DNA from: Wenzhouxiangella sediminis
GTDB lineage: Bacteria; Pseudomonadota; Gammaproteobacteria; Xanthomonadales; Wenzhouxiangellaceae
DNA length: 64,000 nt
Assembly (NCBI RefSeq): GCF_003410055.1
Contig: NZ_QUZK01000005.1
Location: 25,660 to 89,659, forward strand
Direction of reading: 5' to 3'
In this document: positions 55,801 through 64,000 of the stretch, piece by piece
Position numbering within the stretch: position 1 is the stretch's first letter
How the letters are laid out: each line of letters starts with the position of its first letter
The notes under the pieces: generated by a model
Databases searched by the model: none
Told to the model about the DNA's origin: nothing
Seen by the model: the letters and a program-made list of their open reading frames with translations, nothing else
Program-made: the position numbers and the translations under genes

Positions 55801-58800
55801 ACGTAGCGGCAGGCGGCGGCGTGGTTCCGCTGCAGTCCCCGTTCAAGACGATCGTGGTGCCGGGTCCACCGGCCTCGATCGAACGGATGTGGTATGCGCC
55901 GGAAGGGTCTCCGATGCAAACCTATTACCGCATGCCGCATCAGGGCAGCGTGGTCTACCTGGTTCGCGACCAGTACGGCAATCCCGTTGCGAATACGCCC
56001 GTGACACTATCCGCCGAAGATGCGATCGATTGCCCGCATCCCAGCCAGACCCGACCGACACGTTTCTCCGAACTGGGAGAATGTTCACCGCAGACCCTCG
56101 GAACCCTGGCCACGATCGGCGATTGTGGTTTGCCGGCCCTGGAGGTCACCACTGATACGCAAGGGTTTGCCATCGCGGACATGATGCTGACTACCGCGAC
56201 CTACGCTGCGATCACCATCGAGGCCAGTGTCGGCGCCCTGATCGACGAATATGGCATTGAATCGCCCTACGGCACCGCCGCGCCGCCAGTGCGCTGCGAC
56301 AACCCGGACGCCGTTGACATCGGCTACGGACGTTTCAGCATGGAAGCCCGCACGGCGGGCGGCTGGCCCGTCGAAGCGGCGCGTCCGAACGAGCTTCTCG
56401 GCAGACCCCGGACACTGGTCATGGGGTGCACCTTCCGTACCACTGCAATCTGGTGGCATGCCTCACCGGAAGCCTTCCAGTGTGAAGCGCTGGCTCAGAA
56501 TCTGGAGGCCATGGTCATAGCGACAAACGATGGCGTCGCCCACGGTCTGGTCAATATCGCGCCAATGGTCTACCAATTCGACGTGGAGGCCGGTCCGCAG
56601 CCTGGCTGGCATCGGCTCTGGCTGGAGCTCGACTCGAACGTCTACGGCGACACGGTCGCGGCCGCTCTCTCCGGGGGGCTCGGCTCCTACTTCACGGTCG
56701 ACGGCGGTGTCGTCGTTCACAACGATCTTCCGGTCGAGCTCAACGACGAGGGGCGCCTGACCGAACCGGTCTTGACTACCCTCGAGGTCGAGCCACTCAA
56801 CTACCGCCCCAACCAGGCATCCACTTGGCTGCAGCGGGCCGGCGAAGATCGACAGTGGAACAGCCAATACGTGCGTCAGCCTCGAGAGGGCATGCTGACC
56901 GGGCAAGTGAGCGAGGTGCCGCCCGATCGCGAGTACACCCTCGCGACACAGTTCGATGCAGGCCTGCGACTCAACCCCCATGGCGAGTACGAGGCGGCCG
57001 CCGTCCTCAATCCGGGGACGCCTTGGGAAATCGACCTGACGCCGACCTCCTTGTCGCACGGCCAGCGGATTATCTCCGGCTTCGATGCGCACGCGATCAG
57101 CGAAAGCACCGTACTCCCGGAAGTGCTGGACAGCCGGCCCAAGCACATGCACCTTGTTCACGACATGGACGTGGCCAACCAGCTCTCCTGCCCCCAGGGC
57201 GGACTGATGCGCATCCAGGCCAATCACGCCGCCAACGTCTCGCTCACTTTCTACCACCTAAACAACTTAGGTGAACCAACCACCGTGGCCTGGCAGGCCA
57301 TGGAAAGCGACCTTGTGCCAGCGGGGATGCACACGCTGGAGGTTCCGATTGATCGCCTGAGGTTCGGCGACTTCTATTACGAGCTCGAAGCCGAAAGCAC
57401 GGTCTACGAAGGACTGGTCGAGACCTATGCCGGCACCCTGTCGCACAAGCCTCGTCGCCGGGATACGCTTTCACTCGCGCACGCCATGCTCGAAGACGTC
57501 AACCTTTTTGACGGGAGTCTCAACCTGAGTCGCGCGGACGTCTTGATCGACGGCCGCGGGCCGGGGCTGCGCTTCGTCCGAAGCTACTCCAGCCACCGCG
57601 GCAACACCGATGGCGACCTGGGCTTCGGCTGGACGCACAACTATGCCGCGAACCTTCAGATCACCGCATGCGGCGAACACATCCTCACGGGCGCCGACGG
57701 CAACAGCGTGCGTTTCGTCCCGGACGGGTTCGAGGGCGAAGTCGAGGTGTTTCGTCCCCTTCGAGGCTACAACGGCACGCTCAAGCACCTGCCCAACGGC
57801 AGCTTCGAGTTCTTCGCCGTCAACGGCACGCGCTACGTGCTGCGACCCGATCCGGTCGGCGGCCATTTTCTCGACCTGATAGAGGACAGCAACGGCAATC
57901 GAGTCCACTTCGAGTACAACATCGATGACGGCCACCGCCTGCTGCACAGGGTCAGCGATGACGCCGGCCGCGCCTTGCTCTTCACCTACGAGAACAAGCA
58001 CTTCGAGATCATCGAGCGCCGGGACATGACGCGCCCGGTCCTCGTGGCTATCGACGGGCCCGAAGGCCTTCGAATCGACTACGAGTACGACGGTCGCGGC
58101 AACCTGGTGCGCGTCCAGCGGCAGGTCGCGGATGCACCGGGCCGGACCGAAGAAGGGTACGAGTACGAAAGCTTCGACGACGCCGTCGACTGGCCGGGCG
58201 ACAGGCCGCCGGGGATGTACTTCTTCGGCGATCGCCTGACGGTCGTTCGGGACGAAATCAACGGCGCCGAGCGCGGCATCGACTACGAGTTCGGCCTCGA
58301 TTTTCAGCAGGTCGAACCCGAGGTCTATTCGATGCCGGTCCAGCGCGTCGTCAACTCGACCGCGCCGGACAATGGCCGGATCGACTTTTCATATGGCGGC
58401 GCCCGCGGCCTCGAGCCGGTCGAGACGGTGATCACCAATGCCCGGAACTTCACCACGACCTACCAGTTGAATCTCTACGGCGCAGCCACGGAAATCGAGG
58501 GGCCCATCGGCACAGAGCGCTTCGGCTGGGACATGGACATCCTCCGCCAGGCCTGGAGCAAAGATGCCAACGGCACTCGAACCGACTTCGGATACGACGA
58601 GTACGGCAACCGCACATCGGAAACCATCACCAGTGCGCACGGGAGCCTCGATCGGACCTGGAGCTTCCATCCCCCGGAGGGCTTCGATGTCCCCATCAAG
58701 AACCGGGTGGCCGAAGCGACGGACTATCGCGGTATCCCGACCACCAGCGACTACGACGAGCGCGGCAATCTTACATCCCGCACGCGCGGCGGGATTACCG

Positions 58801-61800
58801 AAACGTTCGGCTACAACGCGCGGGGCGACCGCGTGTCGAGCACCGACGGAACCGGCTACACCCGCAACGTCGGATACGACGGCCGGGGGTATCCCGTCCA
58901 CGTGTCCGATCTGCTCGGCGTGATCGAGGAGCGCGAATGGGATGATCTGGGCCGGATCATCGAACGAACGGACGGCGAGGGGTTCACGACCACCTTCACC
59001 TATGACAACCGCGATCGCCGAATCCGCGTGGATCATCCCAACGACGATTTTGAGACCATCGCCTACGACGATGCCGCGAACACCCGCGTCGAGACCAATG
59101 CGCGCGGTATTGCGACCACCTACCTGCACGACGACATGGGGCGCCTCCTTCAGGTCAGCGATGCCCTGGGCATCATCGAGTCGTTCGAATACGACTACCA
59201 TGGCAACGTGATCTTTCAGACCGATGGCGAGGGTAACTCGCGAACGCACAGCTACGACGGCGAGGATCGACGAATCGGCACACAAGGCCCCGAGGGCCTG
59301 GTCATCGAGTACCAGCACGATCGGGTGGGCAATGTAATCCTCGAGCGTGTTGGCAGCGGCGACGATGCCCGGACGACAACTTACAAGTACGAGCACCCGC
59401 GCTATGAACGCACCGAAGTCCGCCGCGTCAACCCCGCGGGCGAGGATGCCGTCGATCTCTACGAGTTCGACGGGAACGGCAATCAGACCCTGCATACCAA
59501 CCCGCGCGGACGCAATACGACGCGCGTGTTCGACGACCGTAATCGCCTCGTCGCCGAGAACGCGCCGGAAGGCCGTGTCCAGACATCGGTCTACGACGAC
59601 GCCGACCGCCTCATCCAGCGCACGCTCAACACCGAGCCCACCCGGATTCTCAAATGGACTTACGACGATCGGGGTCGCGAGATCAGCCATACCGACGCTG
59701 CCGGCGCGGCCTGGATCAAGTCATACGACGGCCGCGACCTCGTCATCGAGGAGACGGACCCCCGCGGCGCGACGGTCGCCTACGAATTTGACGAGCGCGG
59801 CCGCCTGGAGCTGGAGGTCGGTCCCGAACCGGACATGGTCACCGAGTACGTCCGGGACGGGCAGGGCAACGTCGTTTCCGAACTGTGGGCCAATGGCCGG
59901 CTGATCGAGTCGGACTACGATATCCGCGACCGCCTGGTGCTGCGATCGGACCAGTTGGGGCTGGTCGAAGCCTTCGACTACGACGGCAACGACAACGTCA
60001 TCTGGGAGGAAGACGGCGAGGGCCGACGAACCGAGCACGACTACGACGACTTGGGGCGCCGCACGGTCAGTCGTCTCCCGGAGAGCCGGGAAACCTCGCG
60101 TGCTTACAACGTCCATGGCGATGTGACGTCGGAAACCAACGCGCGAAACCACACGACGGAGCATGACTACGACGCTCTCGGTCGCCGGGTGCTGACGACC
60201 CTGCCCGACGACAGCGAAATCAGCTACGGTTACGACCCCGCCGGCAACCTGACCAGCGAGACCAACGCCCGCGGCTTCACCACCACCTACGAGTATGACG
60301 GGCTGAATCGCCGTACGCTGCAAACCGATCCGACGGAGGTTGGCACGACGCAGACGTGGCAGTACGACGCAGCCGGCAACGTCCTGGTCCACACCGACCG
60401 GCGCGGCATTGCCACGCGCACGATCTACGACGGCGAAGACCGCCCGCTGGAAGTCCGCCGCGACGGCCTGCTGATCGAAAAGAACGAGTATGACGGCTCG
60501 GGTAACGTGCTCCGCCGCTGGGACGCCAACGGCCGCCGCACGGATTTCGCCTATGACCTGGCCGGGCGGCGCATTCTGCAGACGCGCCCCGGTGACGTCA
60601 CGACCGCATGGACTTACACCGCCCTGGGCGACGAGGCCACCGTCACCGATCCGGACGGCCTGGTCACGACCAGCACCTGGGATCTGCGCCGTCGCCTGGA
60701 CACGCGAACCAATCCGGCCGAAGAGACCACCTCTTACGAATACGACCTGGCCGGCAACCGCACCGAGCGCAAGCGGCCGTCTGGCGACACCTGGATCTAC
60801 GAATATGACGATGCGGACCGCCTGATCGCCGTCACCAACCCGGAGACCGAGCGAACCACCTACGGCTGGGACGCCAACGGCAACCTCACTAGCCAGACCG
60901 ACGCGCTCGAGCGCACGACGAGCTTCGAATACGACGCGCTCGACCATCGAAGCCTGAGGACCTACCACGGCGGCCCCAGCGAATCATTCGTGCACGACGC
61001 CCGTGGCAATCTGATCACGCACACCGATGCCAACGGCCAGACCCGGACCTTCGAGTACGACGGTCTGGACCGGCGCATCGAGGCCAACTATCCGGCCGCG
61101 AACGGCGATGAGTCCATCCAGGTCGAATACGCCTACGACGGCAACGGCAATCGCACCGAGGTCCTCGAGACGATTGTCTCGGGCGGCACCGAGATCAGCA
61201 CCTACCAGTACGACGCCTTCGACCGCCTCGAAGTCGAGACTGACCGCTTCGGGCAGCAGATCACCCACGTCTACGATGCCAAGGGTAACCGCATCCGGCG
61301 CATCGATGCCGCCGGCACGACGATCTACGGCATCGATGCCCTGGACCGTGTGCAAAGCGTCACGGCCCCGGGCCGGGGCGCGGTGACCTACACCTACAGC
61401 CCGGCCGGCCGCGTCGAGCAGATCGACCACCCCGACGGCACGCGCACCGAGCAGACCTACGACGAGGCCGGCCGGCTCGAGACCATCGCGCATTTCCGCA
61501 GCGGCCTGCGCGAGGCCTACTACGCCTACGACTACGACCTCAACGGCAACCGCAGCTCCCAGACCGAGGACCTCGGATCCGGCGAGGTGCTCACCACCTA
61601 CGACTACGACCGCGCCGATCGCCTGATTGAGACCGAGCGAGATGGGCGGATCACCACCTACGTGCTGGATGCCGTAGGCAACCGCGCCGAAGAGATCGTC
61701 ACCGAAGGCGGTCTGACTACCACCAGGACCTTCGATTACAACGCCCGCGACCAGCTCGAGCGCGTCTGGCTCGACGGTGCCCTGGAGGCCGAGTATGCCT

Positions 61801-63392
61801 ACGACGCCAACGGCAATCGCATCAGCGCGACCACCGATGGTGTGACGCGCGAGTTCAACTTCGGGGCCCGCGACCGGCTCCTGAGTCTCAATGTCCAGGG
61901 CAGCCCGCCCGAGGTCGAGTGGACCTACGACGACGCGGGCTTCCGCATCGCCGAGACCACGCCCGCCGAGGCCCGGAGGTTCCGCTGGGACGGCGAGACG
62001 ATGGCCTTCGAGACCAACGTTCTCGGCAACCTGCTCATGCGCTACGACCACGGCCCCGATCGCCTGCTGGCCGAGGCCGAGTCAGGGAACACCCGCACCT
62101 GGCTGACCGACGCCCTCAAGACGCCGGTCAAGCGGCTGACCGAGACCGGGACGACCTACTCGGTGACACGCTACGACGAGTACGGGGAGGTCGAGGAGGA
62201 GAGCTCGCCGGATATTCCGAGATTTGGGTTCACTGGCCACCAGCGCGGGCCGTCCGAGGCGCCCGATCTCTACTACGCACAGCAGCGCTGGTACAACTCG
62301 GCGACGGGGCGGTTCATTTCGGAAGATCCCATTTGGGGTGAGCCCAAGCGGCCGTTGAGCCTGCACCGGTATCTGTATGCCTACGCCAACCCGACGGTGT
62401 TCGTCGATCCGGATGGGCGGGCCGTGGTGCTGAGTCAGATCAGGGACTTCTTTGGTCGTCGTAGAGACGACGCGATGAGGGGCGCCGAGCAACTGGGGAG
62501 TAGCGATCTTGCCCACAGTGGACTAGCCGGTGGAGTGGTTGCTCGAACGGGATCCGTCCTTGGGAGTATTGGCGGTGGCATATTCGATCTCGCAGAGTCC
62601 GGCGTAGGTCTGCTGAATACCGGCGCCAATCTAGTTGGATCGGCAACTGGCCTGATCAGTGACAAGTCGATCTCGGAACTGGACGAAACATTTCAAGCAG
62701 TCGATTCGACTGCCGCCGGAGCAATGCGCCTTGCGGGGGAAGTGAGAAGGGATCCGGTAGGCGTGGGCAGTAGGACGGTCCGAGGGTTAGGTGCCTTCGG
62801 TTATGCGGTTTTCATAGAGGGCGATGCAAAAGCCCAAACGCAGTTTGGATCAGCTCTCCCTAGCATGTTCGGCGCAAAAGCAGGCTTCGATCTAACCAGA
62901 AGGAGCCTTCGCTCCGCGGATGCAGGTGTCAGGTCTGGAATCGACCGAGCAGTCGAATGGGCTGGGCAGCCTACTCCCGCTCGCACAAGTTTTGTAACGG
63001 AGGGCGCTGATGGTGCAACTCAGCGTCGGGCTGTTTCACCAGATGAGCTTCTGATGCGTGCACAGGCTGCTGCCGGTGATTCGGCTGCTACTCGGGAGTT
63101 GATAAGACAAGGAATGGTGGACGGTTTTGATCTTGTCGAGAACTCACATGCAATCAGAGGCGAAGGCGGACGATTTGTCTCTTTGGGAAGGGCTCAGAGC
63201 GCGGCTTCTACTCCTAGGGGCGGAGACGCGGTTGCGCTTGAGTCGCGTCCGGCTGATAGAATTCAAATGCAGAGGATCAGAGAGGTGCAGGAGGGTGTTC
63301 GAAAATTGAATGAAAGAACGGGCCTGGTTGATTGGATTGGCGATAAAATTCAAAAAGCCGTCCAAGCTTTTGATGCTTGGGTCGATGGCTAA
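52896..63392 (+). CDS. Giant RHS/YD-repeat protein with transglutaminase-like domain (polymorphic toxin candidate)
   Basis: Product of 3498 residues from GTG 52896, which overlaps the giant gene's stop (GTGA) with GGAGG 10 bases upstream; ATG 53007 is an alternative that starts just before the hydrophobic export segment (residues 38-58, MLMRCRFAAFSALLVGGQAL). Domains: charged coiled coil (about 119-187); transglutaminase-like fold (260-415: GNDVDQAALLIALLRASG, EHTWVSVHVPYANYRG) with no Cys at the nucleophile position; two Big_1-like Ig domains (866-980, 985-1120); DUF6531 (about 1529-1669); a long run of YD repeats (to about 3100); RHS core (3111-3174: GFTGHQRGP, YYAQQRWYNSATGRFISEDP, FVDPDG); then a 324-residue unrecognised C-terminal region. 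This is the layout of exported RHS polymorphic toxins. Confidence 0.88.
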   Translation: MKLARTHWWKRPSGKAGLVAGVIVAAPKRTTRAGWRRMLMRCRFAAFSALLVGGQALGAEPSLEQSLERGMDASAQLRALSEWQGGVSDPLVRPAGTGSSQSALERLRASIETGASENSLRRRIESLLGDILLVEAALDHQLDLLDRIEGGASARRRVETLKAETQARIGPLRVELEQVRRAIIDGRSPGLSDLRTLLDEQTRPRTARILGVATPHHRPRFPQRAPRVESATVPSYANAESVVLPEDSLPADGSSFPEAILAKAEELDHDYARIFDFVRSEIRTEWYAGQKRGPAQTLGLRAGNDVDQAALLIALLRASGAPARFVHGTIRLDLERLSGLLGEEQAPAISRALTRAGIANEPVVSGGQVAAFRFEHTWVSVHVPYANYRGSVLDMSGSAWMALAPAIKSHEWSDHGPGLTALVPEGEDFEQRYLDTRAVEESLPLPAEALLQRAETQDPTLDPLAVTGRPYVSAPAHGILPASLPFAVEAVFDESPMLSDSYRQQVEFRMLDEDGAVVLEGSLPAAGLVERRVTLSYQPAGSDDHDLILANGGYALTPPSLLEVRPVVHVDGMPMLVGEGALPMAVHHPLEVTVSGPGGAIDYRQQVLSGSLSALYFGEGFDGGLEYTLPLGESEPASARYLGGLLRRYAREWTRGEDLLAALVDVRAHYPLPGLVMANLEMASEDILGLSLGLDLKGVTLDAGLRPVEAFGSDESVESAWYRLAGLHGSILEHRVFEEQWAVYSVSADRLLALADQSGIEVLQPAGPEDLPVLAPDISAAIEQRMDQGYEVLIPAEALTVNQWTGTAWVLRHPDSGESGFFISGHYAGGGTTESPQDWVLDFLSDALRFPYDEPPNDNPLSAARVRKVPSSDNQVVTAGETTDRPLSVLVTDRFGRPVRGAQVEFYLYSGNGEFPEVSDQSVIVQSDSLGVASVKYRATEEIQQGWLALLNPEDEHATRVGHDRVGVNVAAGGGVVPLQSPFKTIVVPGPPASIERMWYAPEGSPMQTYYRMPHQGSVVYLVRDQYGNPVANTPVTLSAEDAIDCPHPSQTRPTRFSELGECSPQTLGTLATIGDCGLPALEVTTDTQGFAIADMMLTTATYAAITIEASVGALIDEYGIESPYGTAAPPVRCDNPDAVDIGYGRFSMEARTAGGWPVEAARPNELLGRPRTLVMGCTFRTTAIWWHASPEAFQCEALAQNLEAMVIATNDGVAHGLVNIAPMVYQFDVEAGPQPGWHRLWLELDSNVYGDTVAAALSGGLGSYFTVDGGVVVHNDLPVELNDEGRLTEPVLTTLEVEPLNYRPNQASTWLQRAGEDRQWNSQYVRQPREGMLTGQVSEVPPDREYTLATQFDAGLRLNPHGEYEAAAVLNPGTPWEIDLTPTSLSHGQRIISGFDAHAISESTVLPEVLDSRPKHMHLVHDMDVANQLSCPQGGLMRIQANHAANVSLTFYHLNNLGEPTTVAWQAMESDLVPAGMHTLEVPIDRLRFGDFYYELEAESTVYEGLVETYAGTLSHKPRRRDTLSLAHAMLEDVNLFDGSLNLSRADVLIDGRGPGLRFVRSYSSHRGNTDGDLGFGWTHNYAANLQITACGEHILTGADGNSVRFVPDGFEGEVEVFRPLRGYNGTLKHLPNGSFEFFAVNGTRYVLRPDPVGGHFLDLIEDSNGNRVHFEYNIDDGHRLLHRVSDDAGRALLFTYENKHFEIIERRDMTRPVLVAIDGPEGLRIDYEYDGRGNLVRVQRQVADAPGRTEEGYEYESFDDAVDWPGDRPPGMYFFGDRLTVVRDEINGAERGIDYEFGLDFQQVEPEVYSMPVQRVVNSTAPDNGRIDFSYGGARGLEPVETVITNARNFTTTYQLNLYGAATEIEGPIGTERFGWDMDILRQAWSKDANGTRTDFGYDEYGNRTSETITSAHGSLDRTWSFHPPEGFDVPIKNRVAEATDYRGIPTTSDYDERGNLTSRTRGGITETFGYNARGDRVSSTDGTGYTRNVGYDGRGYPVHVSDLLGVIEEREWDDLGRIIERTDGEGFTTTFTYDNRDRRIRVDHPNDDFETIAYDDAANTRVETNARGIATTYLHDDMGRLLQVSDALGIIESFEYDYHGNVIFQTDGEGNSRTHSYDGEDRRIGTQGPEGLVIEYQHDRVGNVILERVGSGDDARTTTYKYEHPRYERTEVRRVNPAGEDAVDLYEFDGNGNQTLHTNPRGRNTTRVFDDRNRLVAENAPEGRVQTSVYDDADRLIQRTLNTEPTRILKWTYDDRGREISHTDAAGAAWIKSYDGRDLVIEETDPRGATVAYEFDERGRLELEVGPEPDMVTEYVRDGQGNVVSELWANGRLIESDYDIRDRLVLRSDQLGLVEAFDYDGNDNVIWEEDGEGRRTEHDYDDLGRRTVSRLPESRETSRAYNVHGDVTSETNARNHTTEHDYDALGRRVLTTLPDDSEISYGYDPAGNLTSETNARGFTTTYEYDGLNRRTLQTDPTEVGTTQTWQYDAAGNVLVHTDRRGIATRTIYDGEDRPLEVRRDGLLIEKNEYDGSGNVLRRWDANGRRTDFAYDLAGRRILQTRPGDVTTAWTYTALGDEATVTDPDGLVTTSTWDLRRRLDTRTNPAEETTSYEYDLAGNRTERKRPSGDTWIYEYDDADRLIAVTNPETERTTYGWDANGNLTSQTDALERTTSFEYDALDHRSLRTYHGGPSESFVHDARGNLITHTDANGQTRTFEYDGLDRRIEANYPAANGDESIQVEYAYDGNGNRTEVLETIVSGGTEISTYQYDAFDRLEVETDRFGQQITHVYDAKGNRIRRIDAAGTTIYGIDALDRVQSVTAPGRGAVTYTYSPAGRVEQIDHPDGTRTEQTYDEAGRLETIAHFRSGLREAYYAYDYDLNGNRSSQTEDLGSGEVLTTYDYDRADRLIETERDGRITTYVLDAVGNRAEEIVTEGGLTTTRTFDYNARDQLERVWLDGALEAEYAYDANGNRISATTDGVTREFNFGARDRLLSLNVQGSPPEVEWTYDDAGFRIAETTPAEARRFRWDGETMAFETNVLGNLLMRYDHGPDRLLAEAESGNTRTWLTDALKTPVKRLTETGTTYSVTRYDEYGEVEEESSPDIPRFGFTGHQRGPSEAPDLYYAQQRWYNSATGRFISEDPIWGEPKRPLSLHRYLYAYANPTVFVDPDGRAVVLSQIRDFFGRRRDDAMRGAEQLGSSDLAHSGLAGGVVARTGSVLGSIGGGIFDLAESGVGLLNTGANLVGSATGLISDKSISELDETFQAVDSTAAGAMRLAGEVRRDPVGVGSRTVRGLGAFGYAVFIEGDAKAQTQFGSALPSMFGAKAGFDLTRRSLRSADAGVRSGIDRAVEWAGQPTPARTSFVTEGADGATQRRAVSPDELLMRAQAAAGDSAATRELIRQGMVDGFDLVENSHAIRGEGGRFVSLGRAQSAASTPRGGDAVALESRPADRIQMQRIREVQEGVRKLNERTGLVDWIGDKIQKAVQAFDAWVDG
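62418..63389 (+). other. Variable C-terminal (putative toxin) region of the RHS protein
   Basis: Everything after the RHS core motif DPDG (residues 3175-3498) differs in character from the YD repeats. The first half is glycine/alanine-rich and partly hydrophobic (VGLLNTGANLVGSATGLI); the last 130 residues are polar and helical (DELLMRAQAAAGDSAATREL, EVQEGVRKLNERTGLVDWIG). GC content falls along this stretch. I do not recognise a catalytic motif. In RHS toxins this position carries the effector domain, exchanged between strains together with its immunity gene. Confidence 0.65.
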
Positions 63393-63410
63393 CTGGCTAC
63401 TTGGATCGCT

Positions 63411-63854
63411 ATGATCACCAAAACACGTTTCACGCTCGCTCTACTTAGGATGCTGGGGAAGTTCGATAAGGGAGATTACCTTTCGGCTTACCGAATCGCT
63501 GAAAAAATGACCAGTACTCTTTGCCCAACGAATGCTCGAGTTCTTCTTTTTAAGGCCTACCTGTCTGTTCTTCTCGAGAACGAAGACTTGGCTAGGTGTA
63601 ATCTTAGGGCCTTTTATGAGGTAATGGATAAGAAACCGTCAGAGCGCAGTATAAGCGAGGATGATAATAGCTGGATCCTTTCATTTGCGTGCTACTTGCG
63701 CGCAGTTCTTGCAATGGAGTTCGATCTCAAGCCCGTCAATGGCCCATCGGATTGGAGCAGCAGGTTAGATTCCATTGACTTTTCCAGAGTAAGTGAGCTT
63801 ACGAAGAGGATGTTTCCACCGCAGCATATTCCGGATATGAAGCAATATATGTGA
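63411..63854 (+). CDS. Hypothetical protein, candidate immunity gene of the RHS toxin
   Basis: Product of 147 residues, starting 18 bp after the RHS stop and on the same strand. No signal peptide or membrane segment is visible; the sequence looks helical, with a TPR-like opening (KGDYLSAYRIAEKM, ARVLLFKAYLSVLLENEDLA). It matches no family I know. Base composition is clearly AT-richer than the RHS gene, as is typical of exchanged toxin-tip/immunity cassettes. The call as immunity protein rests on position and size, not on sequence similarity. Confidence 0.55.
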   Translation: MITKTRFTLALLRMLGKFDKGDYLSAYRIAEKMTSTLCPTNARVLLFKAYLSVLLENEDLARCNLRAFYEVMDKKPSERSISEDDNSWILSFACYLRAVLAMEFDLKPVNGPSDWSSRLDSIDFSRVSELTKRMFPPQHIPDMKQYM

Positions 63855-63957
63855 CTGCCAAGAAAAAGGTACATCCACCATCTATGTACCAAAATGACAA
63901 TCGTCTTGAACCTCGGGCTCGGCGGGTAATCCCCCCTAAAATTGGTGTTGCTCAGAA

Positions 63958-64000
63958 GTGGAATATTCTCATAATGGAGCAACAGGAGATTCCACATGCG
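63958..64000 (+). other. Possible start of a further gene or IS3-like element at the window edge
   Basis: An ATG at 63996-63998 is preceded by AGGAG (63984-63988) at ideal spacing. GTGGAAT (63958-63964) and ATTCCAC (63989-63995) form a 7-bp inverted pair that ends directly at the start codon and could fold over this ribosome site. Such leaders occur in front of insertion-sequence transposase genes, and the upstream run of C with CCTAAAATTGGTG also suggests an IS end. Only the first codons are in the window, so identity is open. Confidence 0.3.

Noticed and set aside
57900..62200. Repetitive DNA in the RHS gene as a CRISPR array or tandem DNA repeat
   Set aside because: The periodicity is that of degenerate YD protein repeats in an open frame; units vary in length and sequence and there are no uniform spacers.

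Overview
The window looks like the chromosome of a GC-rich gammaproteobacterium near Xanthomonadales/Chromatiales. This rests on two gene orders, leuS-lptE-holA-nadD-rsfS-rlmH-maf-rng-yhdP-tldD-pmbA and tpiA-secG-tRNA-Leu-nuoABCDEFGHIJKLMN, that I know from that part of the class. A Wenzhouxiangella-like organism would fit, but that is inference.

Region 1 (1-14751) holds housekeeping genes. The 5'-truncated leuS, then lptE, holA and nadD, are chained by start/stop overlaps. After a likely promoter come rsfS, rlmH, maf, rng (RNase G), yhdP and the tldD/pmbA protease pair. A convergent yceI-like gene closes the block. Region 2 (14879-31854) holds a two-repeat DUF2845 periplasmic protein, tpiA, secG, a tRNA-Leu(GAG) and a complete 14-gene respiratory complex I operon. 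The spacers between nuoF/G, nuoK/L and nuoL/M and the one after nuoN carry short iterated or palindromic repeats. Region 3 (32049-34565) has a DUF456 membrane protein and a large PTPS_related (YfhO/GT-C-like) membrane protein, in DNA visibly less GC-rich.

Region 4 (34886-63854) is the unusual part. One apparent transcription unit of about 29 kb encodes, in order: a small exported protein resembling the periplasmic homology region of GspC; a giant exported 5860-residue protein; a 3498-residue RHS/YD-repeat protein; and a small, AT-richer ORF in the position of an immunity gene. The giant protein carries an HExxH metallopeptidase-like domain, terpene-cyclase-type repeats, CARDB, FlgD-like, FN3 and other Ig-like domains, two propeller-like regions and an F5/8C-like domain. 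The RHS protein carries a Cys-less transglutaminase-like domain, two Big_1-like domains, DUF6531, YD repeats, an RHS core and an unrecognised C-terminal tail. The first three genes are joined by TTGA and GTGA start/stop overlaps, and the fourth starts 18 bp after the RHS stop. I read this as a candidate polymorphic-toxin locus with a huge co-expressed surface or secreted partner. The partnership is inference; the gene linkage and domain motifs are seen directly. The window ends at what may be the start of another gene or insertion sequence.
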